Positions 33,543 to 42,683 of a DNA stretch of 64,000 nucleotides are shown piece by piece. The notes under the pieces were generated by a model that saw only the letters and a list, made by a program, of their open reading frames with translations, was not told the DNA's origin and ran no database searches. The DNA is from Fontibacillus puldeungensis (GTDB taxonomy: Bacteria; Bacillota; Bacilli; Paenibacillales; Paenibacillaceae). The position numbers and the translations under genes are program-made. Every line of letters begins with the position of its first letter. The first letter of the stretch is position 1. The stretch is from assembly GCF_042678945.1 (NCBI RefSeq), contig NZ_JBHTLM010000017.1, positions 46,664 through 110,663 on the forward strand. Reading direction: 5' to 3'.

Positions 33543-34502
33543 TTATCGCTTTCCAGGATCATAAGGCGTCCCCAGAGCAGTTGGAGCCGAAGAACGTCCC
33601 ACGGCACCTACAAGTACAATGATCGTCAGCACATAAGGAATCATGAAAATAAATTCTTGCGGAATGCTGCTCGACCAGTCAAATAGCTGTACATAGTTAC
33701 GAATTGCCTGCGAGAAGCCGAAGAACATCGCTGCGCCAAAGGCACCGAGCGGATTCCATTTACCAAAAATCATCGCCGCAATGGCGATAAAGCCTTGACC
33801 AGAAATGGTATTATGGGCAAAGGTCCCCGTGGTAGTAAGCGTAATCGTTGCCCCGCCAATGCCTGCCAGCATACCGCTCAGAAGCACCCCGATGTAACGC
33901 ATACGCGTGACATTCACACCCAGCGTATCGGCCGCACTCGGATGCTCGCCAACGGATCTCAAACGTAAGCCAAATGGTGTTTTAAAGAGAACATAATAAA
34001 TCACACCTACAAGAATCAGCGCCAGATAAGACGTTGGATAAGCGTTAAAAAAGCCTTCCCCGATTACCGGAATGTCCCGAAGCCCTGGAATGGCGATTTT
34101 CTGAAACGTTTCTACCAACGGACTTTCAGCAGCACCATTAAACAACAGCTTTACGATGTAAACGGTTAAACCAGCTGCCAAGAAGTTAATAACGATACCA
34201 CTAATCGTCTGATCCGCCTTGAAGGTTATCGAGGCCACAGCATGAATGAGAGCCCCTAAAGCGCCGACAACCAGCGCGGCCAGCACGCCAACCCAAGGCG
34301 CCCAGCCTCCCATTCCAGCCTCCTGTGCATAATGTGTACTTACTCCGGCAGCAAACGCTCCGAAGATCATTAGTCCCTCCAGACCAATATTCACCACACC
34401 GGAACGCTCCGAAAAAATCCCTCCTAGCGCGGTGAAAATTAACGCAGTCGAAAATACAAGGGTCGAATTGAGTAATTGACCAAGCAGCGTAAGTACGTCC
34501 AT
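33543..34502 (-). CDS. Nucleoside ABC transporter permease (NupQ/YufQ-like)
   Basis: A 319-residue polytopic BPD_transp_2 family permease with eight or nine membrane segments and the conserved ALGGIFSERSGVVNIGLEGLMI at the N terminus. It forms the channel with the second permease. Its start is 2 bp beyond the stop of that gene. The whole bmpA-ATPase-permease-permease set matches Bacillus NupNOPQ (guanosine/nucleoside import). The substrate is inferred from family and order. Confidence 0.88.
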   Translation of the reverse strand: MDVLTLLGQLLNSTLVFSTALIFTALGGIFSERSGVVNIGLEGLMIFGAFAAGVSTHYAQEAGMGGWAPWVGVLAALVVGALGALIHAVASITFKADQTISGIVINFLAAGLTVYIVKLLFNGAAESPLVETFQKIAIPGLRDIPVIGEGFFNAYPTSYLALILVGVIYYVLFKTPFGLRLRSVGEHPSAADTLGVNVTRMRYIGVLLSGMLAGIGGATITLTTTGTFAHNTISGQGFIAIAAMIFGKWNPLGAFGAAMFFGFSQAIRNYVQLFDWSSSIPQEFIFMIPYVLTIIVLVGAVGRSSAPTALGTPYDPGKR

Positions 34503-34503
34503 A

Positions 34504-35577
34504 TCACAACACCTTCTCTTTCTTGCGCTTCAGGTAAAATGGCTTCAATACGAGTTTGACGATGCCCTGAGCGGCAATGAAGAATATGATCGAACCGATC
34601 ACGATTTTGATCAGCTCTGGCGGAACTCCAGCTCCAAAGCTCATTCCGGCCGAACCATAGGTTAATACACCGTATAGAATCGCACCAAGCACTACACCGA
34701 ACGGATGATTCATCCCCAGAAGAGCTACCGCGATACCATCAAAGCCATAACCTGGTGATGCTGCAAAAACCGATTGATAATGGAATACACCAAGAACTTC
34801 GAAGGTACCGGCCAAGCCAGCAAACACCCCGCTTATAAACATGGCCTTTACCACATTTTTACCAACACTGATCCCTGCATATTCCGAAGCGTCAGGATTC
34901 AGACCTACTGATCGCATCTCATAGCCCTGTTTTGTTTTCCAAAGGTACACATAGAAAAAGATAGCTACCAGAATAGCGATCACGGTTCCCCAGTGAACAC
35001 GCGCGTTATTGAACAGGCCAGACAAGAACGTCATCGCCGCGGATGCATCAATATCCTCCGACCGGTTTTGACCCTTCAACAAGAAAAAATTACGAATCAC
35101 ATAGTTGGACAAATACAAAGCAATCCAGTTTAACATGATCGTCGTAATAACTTCGTTAATGCCTCGTTTTGCCTTGAGATAACCGGCGATCGAAGCCCAC
35201 AATCCTCCAGCAAGTCCTCCGGCAATCACCGAGATCGGTATAAGAACCGCAGATGGAAGCGTAGATAAGGACAAGGACACTGCGGTGGCCGTTGTCATGC
35301 CAATAAGCACTTGACCGTCCGCACCAATGTTAAACATCCCGGACCGAAAAGCAAAGGCTACAGCAAGACCGGTAAAAATGAGCGGCGTAATCTGCCGGAT
35401 CGTTTCACCAAAGTCATAAGGATTGCCAATAACCCGTTTAATCAGAGCACTGTATGCATCCAGCGGATTGTAACCACCGATAAGCATAACAACTGCACCA
35501 ACTAAAAGGCCGAGCAGGATAGCAACCACTGGTACAACCAGGCTCTCCATGGTGATTATTTTGCGCAACTTATCCAA
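34504..35577 (-). CDS. Nucleoside ABC transporter permease (NupP/YufP-like)
   Basis: A 357-residue BPD_transp_2 permease: an N-terminal helix (SLVVPVVAILLGLLVGAVVM), then TPLIFTGLAVAFAFRSGMFNIGADGQ, which is the family signature, and further helices to the C terminus. It overlaps the ATPase gene by 8 bp and abuts the second permease, so expression is coupled. It is the inner-membrane pore half of the importer. Confidence 0.88.
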   Translation of the reverse strand: MDKLRKIITMESLVVPVVAILLGLLVGAVVMLIGGYNPLDAYSALIKRVIGNPYDFGETIRQITPLIFTGLAVAFAFRSGMFNIGADGQVLIGMTTATAVSLSLSTLPSAVLIPISVIAGGLAGGLWASIAGYLKAKRGINEVITTIMLNWIALYLSNYVIRNFFLLKGQNRSEDIDASAAMTFLSGLFNNARVHWGTVIAILVAIFFYVYLWKTKQGYEMRSVGLNPDASEYAGISVGKNVVKAMFISGVFAGLAGTFEVLGVFHYQSVFAASPGYGFDGIAVALLGMNHPFGVVLGAILYGVLTYGSAGMSFGAGVPPELIKIVIGSIIFFIAAQGIVKLVLKPFYLKRKKEKVL

Positions 35578-37108
35578 TCGATTGACCTCCCCGCTCCAGG
35601 CTTCCCGCCATCATTAGGCCAAGCTCCTGATCATTTGTTTCCTTAGGAAGCACTTCTCCGACGATTCTTCCCTCGTAAATAACAGCAATTCGGTCGGAAA
35701 CATTCAATATTTCATCCAGTTCAAAAGAGATCAGCAAAACCGCTTTTCCCTGGTCACGCTGCTCAATAAGTTGCTTATGAACAAATTCAATCGCCCCGAC
35801 ATCAAGTCCGCGGGTTGGCTGAGCGGCGATAAGCAGATCCGGATTTTTATCTATTTCCCGCGCAATAATCGCTTTTTGCTGGTTTCCTCCGGACAAGGAA
35901 CGGGCTTTCGTCTCTACACTTGGCGTACGAACGTCAAACTGCTCCACAAGCGATTTGGCATGCTTCTCGATCTCGGCATTTTGAAGAAATCCGCCTTTAT
36001 TAAACGGTGCCTTGTAGTACGTCTCCAATATCATGTTTTCACTGATCGTGAAATCTAGCACCAATCCACGTTTATGACGGTCCTCTGGAATATGAGACAA
36101 TCCGTTCTCAATAATATTTCGAGCTGGTAAATTGGCAATTTCTTTACCACTCAGCTTGATGGATCCGGAATCGATTTTACGCAGACCAGTGATCGCTTCG
36201 ATCAATTCACTTTGACCGTTGCCATCTACCCCGGCAATCCCCACGATCTCGCCGGCCTTCACCTCGAGGTTTAGCCCGTTCAAGATTGAAATCCCATGCT
36301 TATCTTTTACCCTTACGTCATTTAGCTGAAGGACAGGTTGTCCGATTTGAGGATCATTTTTATCAATTTTGAAGGATACGCCCCGGCCCACCATTTTCTC
36401 GGCCAGTTCGCTCGGATTGGTCTTGTCCGTTTCTACGGTGTCAATCACCTTGCCACGCCGAATAATCGTCACTGTGTCGGAAATCTCCATGATCTCCTTC
36501 AGTTTATGGGTAATCAGGATTATCGATTTGCCTTCCGCAACAAGTCTTCTCATGATCACCATCAGCTCTTCGATTTCCTGCGGTGTCAGTACGGCAGTAG
36601 GTTCGTCAAATATAAGAATATCTGCGCCGCGGAACAAGATCTTCATAATTTCAACCCGCTGCTGCATTCCAACAGAAATATCTTGAATTTTGGAATTGGG
36701 ATTTACGCGAAGACCATACTGCTCTGACAATTTAGTTACCTGAGCGGACGCTGATTTATAGTCGATATTTAGTCCCTTTTTTGGCTCCATTCCCAAAATG
36801 ATGTTCTCAGTAACCGTGAAGGGCTGAACAAGCTTAAAGTGCTGGTGAACCATCCCAATTCCCAATTTGATTGCCTTATTGGGATTATCGATCGTCACCG
36901 TCTCTCCGTTAACCTTTATCGAACCTTCGTCAGGCTGATAAAGTCCAAATAAAATGTTCATCAACGTCGATTTACCGGCCCCATTCTCACCGAGCAAAGC
37001 GTGAATTTCGCCTTTACGCAGGGTCAGGCTAATGGAATCGTTGGCAACTATGCCTGGAAATCGTTTTGTGATTTGCTTCAACTCAACAACAGGAGGTGCA
37101 GCACTCAT
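35570..37108 (-). CDS. Nucleoside ABC transporter ATPase (NupO/YufO-like)
   Basis: A 512-residue tandem ABC ATPase, like sugar/nucleoside importers. The N-terminal half has Walker A GENGAGKST, signature ISVGMQQRVEI and Walker B ILIFDEPTAVLTP. The C-terminal half has SLSGGNQQKAIIAREI, but its Walker A is degenerate (GVDGNGQSE) and the B region reads LLIAAQPTRGLD, with Ala in place of the usual acidic residue, as is common in this family, so only one site should be fully catalytic. Confidence 0.92.
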   Translation of the reverse strand: MSAAPPVVELKQITKRFPGIVANDSISLTLRKGEIHALLGENGAGKSTLMNILFGLYQPDEGSIKVNGETVTIDNPNKAIKLGIGMVHQHFKLVQPFTVTENIILGMEPKKGLNIDYKSASAQVTKLSEQYGLRVNPNSKIQDISVGMQQRVEIMKILFRGADILIFDEPTAVLTPQEIEELMVIMRRLVAEGKSIILITHKLKEIMEISDTVTIIRRGKVIDTVETDKTNPSELAEKMVGRGVSFKIDKNDPQIGQPVLQLNDVRVKDKHGISILNGLNLEVKAGEIVGIAGVDGNGQSELIEAITGLRKIDSGSIKLSGKEIANLPARNIIENGLSHIPEDRHKRGLVLDFTISENMILETYYKAPFNKGGFLQNAEIEKHAKSLVEQFDVRTPSVETKARSLSGGNQQKAIIAREIDKNPDLLIAAQPTRGLDVGAIEFVHKQLIEQRDQGKAVLLISFELDEILNVSDRIAVIYEGRIVGEVLPKETNDQELGLMMAGSLERGGQSIG

Positions 37109-37145
37109 GAAATCACCCTCACTATTTTGTGATTAACGCAAGCAA

Positions 37146-37171
37146 CAAGGCCAGTTAATCCACTGGCCTTG
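37146..37171 (-). promoter_or_regulatory. Hairpin between bmpA-type gene and ATPase gene
   Basis: Nine-bp arms CAAGGCCAG and CTGGCCTTG with an 8-nt loop, followed by TTGCTTG. Such stems after the binding-protein gene commonly attenuate or stabilise, giving more lipoprotein than membrane components. Confidence 0.65.
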
Positions 37172-37222
37172 CCTACTTGAATGCTCTATTTCTCTTTCAT
37201 GACAGACTCCGAGCCTCATTAA

Positions 37223-38296
37223 TTATTCAGCTGGAACCGTAACTTCTCCGCTAACGATTTTTTGCTTGAATTCTTCTACTTTGTCCAGAACCTCTTGGCT
37301 CAGGTTAGGATTTTTTTCAGGCAAACCAACTCCATCATCTTTCAGCGTCAAATTAGTAACTTGACCACCTTTAAACGTACCGTCGATGATTTGTTGAGTT
37401 ACATTTTTAACGGCAACATCAACACGCTTCATCATCGAGGTCAACGTTACGTCATTACCAAATTCCAGCGATTGGTCTTTGTCTACACCAATAACCCACA
37501 ATTTGTTCGCTCCGCCTGCCTTGTTACGGGAGATTGCTTCGTTAAATACGCCATTACCAGTTTGTCCTGCGGCAGGGAAGATAATGTCCGCGCCATCATC
37601 GTACAATTGGCTCGCCAGTGACTTACCAACATCAGGCTTGTCATATCCACCCGCATAAGTAATTTTCACGGTAGCTTTTGGATTAGCCGCAGCAACGCCT
37701 GCTTTGAAGCCAACTTCAAAGCGTTTGATGACCGGACTGTCCGCACCACCGATAAACGCAACTTTATTGGTTTTGGTTGTCAGACCTGCAACAACACCAA
37801 CGAGGAATGAACCTTCGTTTTCAGCAAAAGTTACTGATTCTACGTTTGGAGCTTCAACCACGTTGTCGATAATCGCCAGCTTGGCGTTTGGATTCGCTGC
37901 AGCCACCTGTTTCGTTGCGTCGCCAAGGTCAAAACCGATGGACCAAGTCAAATCATAGCCGCCTTGAACAAATTGGTTCAGGTTTGGAATATAATCCGAG
38001 TTGCTCGTACTTTGCAAATATTTGTCGTCAACTTTATTTTCTGCCTTCAGAGCTTCCAGTGCTTCCCATGCAGATTGGTTGAAGGATTTGTCATTTACAC
38101 CGCCAACGTCCGTAACAAGACCGATTTTCGGTTTGGCTGCATTTTCACCTTTACTTGCTTCCGTCTGAGTGCCAGCGTTCCCCTTATTGGACGAAGCTTC
38201 ATTTTTCGCCGCATTGTTTTTGTTGTTGCCGCATCCCGTCAAAATCATAACCAATGCGAGCACCATCACTAAAGATACTTTGAAAGCTTTGTTCAT
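37223..38296 (-). CDS. BmpA/Med-type nucleoside-binding lipoprotein (NupN-like)
   Basis: A 357-residue substrate-binding protein. A signal with lipobox LTGC puts the mature N-terminal Cys at residue 22. A Gly/Asn/Ala/Lys-rich linker follows, then the PBP1/Bmp fold beginning KPKIGLVTDVGGVNDKSFNQ, a strong family signature, and DVGKSLASQLYDDGADIIF. It delivers purine nucleosides to the adjacent ABC transporter at the outer face of the membrane. Confidence 0.92.
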   Translation of the reverse strand: MNKAFKVSLVMVLALVMILTGCGNNKNNAAKNEASSNKGNAGTQTEASKGENAAKPKIGLVTDVGGVNDKSFNQSAWEALEALKAENKVDDKYLQSTSNSDYIPNLNQFVQGGYDLTWSIGFDLGDATKQVAAANPNAKLAIIDNVVEAPNVESVTFAENEGSFLVGVVAGLTTKTNKVAFIGGADSPVIKRFEVGFKAGVAAANPKATVKITYAGGYDKPDVGKSLASQLYDDGADIIFPAAGQTGNGVFNEAISRNKAGGANKLWVIGVDKDQSLEFGNDVTLTSMMKRVDVAVKNVTQQIIDGTFKGGQVTNLTLKDDGVGLPEKNPNLSQEVLDKVEEFKQKIVSGEVTVPAE

Positions 38297-38458
38297 GTAA
38301 GTTTAATCCCCCTTAAAATTTTGTGTGCTGTTTTGAGTACCACACAGACAGATTATACCTGCAATTTTTGCTAAAATCCATACTTTTACTGACCAAAGGC
38401 CAAATAATTTTCGTGTTTGTTTTCATAAAAACGCTTTCTTTCGGCAAAATTCCCATAC

Positions 38459-38512
38459 AATGTTCGCTTTATGTTAACTAATTCGATTTTTGTCACTCTT
38501 TTTCCGAACATT
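38459..38512 (-). promoter_or_regulatory. Candidate PurBox pair upstream of the bmpA-type gene
   Basis: Two CGAACATT cores in opposite orientation lie 160-220 bp before the start: TTTCCGAACATT at about 38501-38512 on plus and AAAGCGAACATT at about 38459-38470 on minus. They resemble the PurR PurBox (AWWWCCGAACWWT), which fits a nucleoside importer, but the arm spacing (about 30-38 bp) is longer than in classical PurR operators. No purine riboswitch is visible in the remaining 400-bp gap. Confidence 0.35.
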
Positions 38513-38674
38513 CATTTGGATGCACAGTCGAAATGTAAGTATCTAGGATAACCTTCTATTTCAAATAGTGCCAACCACTCTAACAATATTTTACCTTGTT
38601 TTCAAATTTCCATGCGCCTCTTGCAAGGAAAGGAACGGATTACTCTTCATTACCAATGTCGAGCCCCAAAAAAA

Positions 38675-38711
38675 GCGCTGGCTCCGGGTGAAATAAATCC
38701 GGAGACAGCGC
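38675..38711 (-). terminator. Terminator of infC-rpmI-rplT
   Basis: GCGCTG-x-CTCCGG arms enclose a 13-nt loop; the minus strand continues TTTTTTT. It lies 15 bp after rplT. Confidence 0.85.
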
Positions 38712-38726
38712 CTGGTTCCAACGTTA

Positions 38727-39086
38727 TTAAGCGTTGATTTTCTCTTTAGCTACAGCAGCCAGAGAATTAAAAGCGTTCAGGTCGTTTACAGCGAGGTCCG
38801 CCAGCATTTTGCGGTTAATATTCACATCAGCCAATTTAAGGCCGTGCATCAATTTGCTGTAAGACAAGCCGTTCATACGAGCAGCAGCGTTAATACGTAC
38901 GATCCACAGTTTGCGGAAATCACGTTTTTTCGCACGACGGTCACGATATGCATAAAGCAAGGATTTCATTACTTGCTCATTAGCAGTTTTGAAAATGCGG
39001 TGTTTCGAACCAAAATAACCTTTAGCCAGCTTCAATACTTTTTTATGACGACGACGAACAACGAATCCGCCTTTTACTCTTGCCAT
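38727..39086 (-). CDS. rplT: 50S ribosomal protein L20
   Basis: A 119-residue, very basic L20 (ARVKGGFVVRRRHKKVLKLA, then RKLWIVRINAAARMNGLSYS). It assembles early on 23S rRNA and in Bacillota also represses its own operon by binding the leader RNA, for which a candidate lies upstream of infC. It is the last gene of the operon. Confidence 0.98.
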   Translation of the reverse strand: MARVKGGFVVRRRHKKVLKLAKGYFGSKHRIFKTANEQVMKSLLYAYRDRRAKKRDFRKLWIVRINAAARMNGLSYSKLMHGLKLADVNINRKMLADLAVNDLNAFNSLAAVAKEKINA

Positions 39087-39116
39087 ATTTAAAACCTCCC
39101 AAAAAGTTGTGTGAAA

Positions 39117-39317
39117 TTACTTCAAGTTTGCTAATTGTTGTTTCATGCGGCTAACGTCACCTGCGTAAGCAACAGGGCTGTTCGCCAATACACGTTTAGC
39201 ACGTTTGGACTTATGGGACAGCAAGTGATTGCGTTTCGCTTTATAACGTCTTACTTTACCGGTTCCAGTAATTTTGAAGCGGCCTTTCAGGCTGCTGTGG
39301 GTTTTCATTTTAGGCAT
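39117..39317 (-). CDS. rpmI: 50S ribosomal protein L35
   Basis: A 66-residue L35: MPKMKTHSSLKGRFKITGTG with the basic KAKRNHLLSHKSKRAKR core. It lies between infC and rplT, 38 and 30 bp from its neighbours. Confidence 0.98.
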   Translation of the reverse strand: MPKMKTHSSLKGRFKITGTGKVRRYKAKRNHLLSHKSKRAKRVLANSPVAYAGDVSRMKQQLANLK

Positions 39318-39355
39318 TATACTTCCCCCTCAAAGTTTGTGAGCTTAGCTTCCGC

Positions 39356-39868
39356 TTAGTTTTTCGGTGCCAGAATCATGATCATGCTGCGTCCTTCCAG
39401 CTTAGGAAGGCGCTCAACGGTAGAGATTTCCGCAACCTCTTCTTTGACGCGGTCGAGAATTTTTTTCCCGATGTCGGCATGAGTAATTTCCCGTCCGCGA
39501 AAGCGAACCGAGCATTTCACCTTGTCGCCATCTTTCAAAAATTTGATCACATTGCGAAGTTTCGTCTGGAAATCATGTTCCTCAATATTAGCCCGGAACC
39601 ATACTTCCTTGATGTCCACGATCTTCTGATTTTTGCGAGCTTCCTTCTCTTTCTTCTGCTGTTCGTAGCGGAACTTGCCATAGTCCATAATCCGGCAAAC
39701 CGGCGGCTTGGCAGTCGGCGCAACGTTCACCAGATCCAGATTCAGGTCGATCGCCATTTGCAGTGCTTCACGGATCGGTTTAATACCGATTTGTTCACCC
39801 TCAGCACCAACCAGACGGACCTCTTTCGCACGAATCTCATCATTGATCAAATGTTCCTTACTGATAAT
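39356..39868 (-). CDS. infC: Translation initiation factor IF-3 (ATT start)
   Basis: A 170-residue protein. I extend the frame six codons upstream of the first TTG to an ATT at 39866-39868, 5 nt after GGAGGT, giving MISKEHLINDEIRAKEVRLV. This matches the N terminus of other Bacillota IF-3 proteins, and AUU starts are the known rule for infC, where IF-3 discriminates against its own start. The N domain, Lys-rich linker (QQKKEKEARKNQKI) and C domain are all present. Confidence 0.95.
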   Translation of the reverse strand: MISKEHLINDEIRAKEVRLVGAEGEQIGIKPIREALQMAIDLNLDLVNVAPTAKPPVCRIMDYGKFRYEQQKKEKEARKNQKIVDIKEVWFRANIEEHDFQTKLRNVIKFLKDGDKVKCSVRFRGREITHADIGKKILDRVKEEVAEISTVERLPKLEGRSMIMILAPKN

Positions 39869-40074
39869 TCTCCACCTCCAAATGGTCTAATGTTACGGTT
39901 GACCGATACTGCGCAAATAAAAAGGATGCAGGTTCTCACCCGCATCCCTATTGATCGTCAATTCTTCATGAACATCTCATTCATAAATCATTGGATCAAA
40001 ACCAGCCAACACATAGTCGGTCAGGTGAGAAGCCGGGGCCTCTGCTTGCAATCCATAACAACTCATTGCAACAC
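39869..40074 (-). ncRNA. L20-type autoregulatory leader of infC-rpmI-rplT
   Basis: The about 200-nt untranslated leader contains a strong intrinsic terminator (GGATGCGGGT-GAGA-ACCTGCATCC at 39924-39947, then TTTTTATTT) before the ribosome site of infC. An upstream GGCTTCTCACC (40021-40031 region) can pair with GGTGAGAA in the terminator stem, a plausible antiterminator. Position and design fit the Bacillota L20 leader, in which L20 binding favours termination. Confidence 0.75.
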
Positions 40075-40080
40075 TCAAAT

Positions 40081-40110
40081 AATATATCATGTAGCTTGAT
40101 GCCAAGTCAA
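40081..40110 (-). promoter_or_regulatory. SigA promoter of the infC operon
   Basis: On the minus strand TTGACT (40105-40110), 18-bp spacer, TATATT (40081-40086). The predicted start is near 40074. Confidence 0.65.
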
Positions 40111-40151
40111 GCATTAATTCAAAAAAAGGAAAAGCCTACATGAGCACACGG

Positions 40152-40193
40152 AGGGCCCGGCTGAATCCAAGATTCGATGCCGAGCCCTCTTCT
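40152..40193. terminator. Possible terminator between glycosyltransferase gene and infC leader
   Basis: GAGGGC-x-CGGC and GCCG-x-GCCCTC arms with an 18-nt loop; the plus strand continues TTCTTTGC. It lies 48 bp after the glycosyltransferase stop, but on that (minus) strand no T run follows, so direction is unclear. Confidence 0.4.
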
Positions 40194-40240
40194 TTGCAGG
40201 CAGCTTCGTGATCAAAAGCCGTTTTTTGAGTTACCTTGCA

Positions 40241-41479
40241 TCAGCCTTGTTTGCTTTGTACTTCTTCCAGACGTACCACCCGCGTATGCTGCGTATGACT
40301 CCATTGTTTGTTGTTTTGAGTGAAGAAAGCGTAGAAAGTAATTGGCCACCAGGAAATCAAATAAATTGGGAACAGAATCAAGTAGGCGTACACTTTCTTA
40401 AACGTAACCTTCTCCAGAATCATAGCGGCCAAGAAAGTAAACACATTCGCTGCAATGGCGATATAGGAAACCCACATCGGCATGTATCCGTACAACGTTG
40501 CAAAGTGCGGTCCAGTAAGCAAAGATTGGTCTACCCAAATTAGTGCCGAAAGCAAGAACGTGAGCAGCACGATATACACATTGACACCGTAAAGAGCCAT
40601 ATCCAGCTTAACCAAGCTGCGCTCCTTAATACTCTTCCAAAGAAGCGGGAAGAAGTATCGGCGAGCAACGGTAAAGTGACCCTGCATCCAGCGCAAGCGC
40701 TGACGTGCCGAAGCCTTAAATGTCAGCGGCTTCTCGTCAAACAGCTTCGCATCATAGTTAAATACCGGATACACACCACGTTCGACGCAGCGCATCGTAA
40801 ACTCCAAGTCTTCAACTAAGCTGGTTGCTCCCCAGCCCATCTCCTTCAGCAGCTCAGTTTCAAAGCACATGCCTGTGCCCCCGAGGAAGTTTGCCATATT
40901 CAAATTGTGGCGAGGCAGCTGCCACAGCCGGTTACAGTACCAGTAAGAAATACCGTAAGAAGCAGTGATCCAGGAATCTTCCGGATTCTTGGTATCGATA
41001 TATCCTTGAATAACGCGTGCGCCGGAGCACAAATCGTTGTTCACTTCTCTCAGAAAGTCAGGATGAGCCAGGTTGTCGGCGTCAAACATCACGACAGCAT
41101 CATACTGACGTGGCATTTTCCATAGTTCCTTAAGCATCCACTCGATCGCATATCCTTTACCCCTTAAGTTAGGGTTGCTGCGGACGCAAGCGTTCATTCC
41201 GTGGCTTCGCACGATATTTGCCGTTCCATCGGTGCAGTTATCACAGATAACAAATACGTCATATAACTCTTTCGGATAGTTGAGGTGCTTCAGGTTCTCC
41301 ATCAAAGCCCCTACTACCTTTTCTTCGTTATGCGCCGCTACGAGTACAGCAAATGACTTCTGCGGAGCGAACTGAACTTTTTTCTTTTTCTTATACATAC
41401 CGAACAAAGACAATCCAAATTGATACACCCCAACCACTGCTAGAATGACCTGCAGCGATATTAAGATGATATCCAACAT
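40241..41479 (-). CDS. Membrane family 2 glycosyltransferase
   Basis: A 412-residue processive-type GT2. There is one N-terminal membrane helix (3-24), then a GT-A domain with FAVLVAAHNEEKVVGAL, DNCTDGT, the DAD metal site (MFDADNLAHPDF), the VEDLEFTMRC acid and RQRLRWMQGH, the Q(Q/R)xRW motif of cellulose/hyaluronan/poly-GlcNAc synthase-like enzymes. Three or four C-terminal helices follow. It probably polymerises or transfers an exported sugar. No partner export gene is adjacent, so the product is unknown. Confidence 0.85.
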   Translation of the reverse strand: MLDIILISLQVILAVVGVYQFGLSLFGMYKKKKKVQFAPQKSFAVLVAAHNEEKVVGALMENLKHLNYPKELYDVFVICDNCTDGTANIVRSHGMNACVRSNPNLRGKGYAIEWMLKELWKMPRQYDAVVMFDADNLAHPDFLREVNNDLCSGARVIQGYIDTKNPEDSWITASYGISYWYCNRLWQLPRHNLNMANFLGGTGMCFETELLKEMGWGATSLVEDLEFTMRCVERGVYPVFNYDAKLFDEKPLTFKASARQRLRWMQGHFTVARRYFFPLLWKSIKERSLVKLDMALYGVNVYIVLLTFLLSALIWVDQSLLTGPHFATLYGYMPMWVSYIAIAANVFTFLAAMILEKVTFKKVYAYLILFPIYLISWWPITFYAFFTQNNKQWSHTQHTRVVRLEEVQSKQG

Positions 41480-42104
41480 GATTTCTTGCCCCCTTTAACC
41501 CCTTTTGATTTGTGTTATCTTTTCTCTAGATTTGCGGAGTTTCTCTTTTTTTCATGACCCTTCTTTGTTTCCAGCCCTCTTTTACTTAATGCGTTAATAA
41601 AGAAATAACTTACGCATTACGTAACGCACTACGATTTTCCATGACTTTGACGGTTTTGTCAAAACCACTATAACCTCACCGTAGCGCAAATACATCCGAA
41701 GTCGGTCTATTTTTGCATACTGGACCGCCGCATCCTGCAATCGGTGCGGTTAGTTCTTATTTTCATCACTTTTGGCGCTTTTTATTTCTAAATCCCCTCT
41801 TTTTTCACCGCGATTCAAGATATTTGAAACATTCCAATTACATAAACGCAAAAAAACAGCAAAAAGTTTACGTAGTCACACAATTTTTTTTAAACTCTTT
41901 TGCTATCATTTGAATCATTGTAAATGGTAAGTGGGTAGGAAGTCAAAGTCATATAGCCCTGTTTGGAAAAACATTCTTGAAAAGAACACCGATTAAAAAT
42001 ATGATAAGTCTAATCTGAAAATGCCATGCTACAGAATACGAAGCTGATTTGAAGGGCTGTTTTGGACTGCCTAACATACGGCAAACCAAAAGCGGAGGGA
42101 TTTC
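41480..42104. other. 625-bp intergenic region with TTAACGCA-like repeats
   Basis: This divergent gap between the GT2 gene and the PAP2 gene shows no coding sequence. At 41586-41630 it has TTAATGCGTTAA, TTACGCATTA and GTAACGCACTA, three variants of one 10-bp motif in both orientations, possibly operator sites. The rest is AT-rich. No RNA gene was recognised. Confidence 0.4.
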
Positions 42105-42632
42105 ATGACTCGATTGCTGATGAAATTAAAGAAACTGGACCAGCAGCTTTTTGTAGGAATCAACGGCCGCTTGCACCGCAGCTTTCTTAATTTTTGGGTA
42201 TACCACATAACGCATTTAGGAGGAGCCTGGTTTACCATCATCGCTTCATTGCTGATTTGGTATGCAGCCCCGCAGCCATGGAGTAAAGTTGGTCTGCAAT
42301 CCTGTGTAGCTCTCGCCGTTAGCCATCTTCCGGTTGCAATAGCAAAGAAAACATATCCTAGAGTGCGTCCATATTTGACGCTGCCTGGCACGAAGACGTT
42401 CCGAAACCCGCTGAAGGATCACTCTTTTCCGTCGGGACACTCGACCGCAATTTTTTCCGTAACTATGCCGTTCGTCGCAGCAGCTCCGGGGCTTGCCATT
42501 GTTCTTCTCCCACTCGCGCTGATCGTCGCTTTATCTCGAATTTATTTAGGCCTCCACTATCCTTCAGATTGCCTGGCAGGTGCCGTAATCGGGTCTTCCG
42601 TAGCCTTTGGTACGGTTGCATTATGGTCATAA
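42105..42632 (+). CDS. PAP2 family phosphatase
   Basis: A 175-residue membrane protein with the complete type 2 phosphatidic acid phosphatase signature: KKTYPRVRP (C1), PSGHS (C2) and SRIYLGLHYPSD (C3, with the catalytic His and Asp). Size and four or five helices fit BcrC-like undecaprenyl-diphosphate or lipid phosphatases. It lies 51 bp upstream of a diacylglycerol-glycosyltransferase-like gene on the same strand, so it may dephosphorylate phosphatidate or a lipid carrier in the same pathway; this is inference. Confidence 0.88.
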   Translation: MTRLLMKLKKLDQQLFVGINGRLHRSFLNFWVYHITHLGGAWFTIIASLLIWYAAPQPWSKVGLQSCVALAVSHLPVAIAKKTYPRVRPYLTLPGTKTFRNPLKDHSFPSGHSTAIFSVTMPFVAAAPGLAIVLLPLALIVALSRIYLGLHYPSDCLAGAVIGSSVAFGTVALWS

Positions 42633-42683
42633 AGGGGCTATTGTAGTGATTAGGAAAACCTTGCAGGAAAAGGTGAAACTAAA

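Noticed and set aside
38297..38726. Purine riboswitch upstream of the nucleoside transporter
   Set aside because: I could not find the conserved three-way-junction elements; only PurBox-like cores are visible.
39479..40099. 206-codon plus-strand ORF
   Set aside because: It is antisense to infC and its leader and has no family resemblance.
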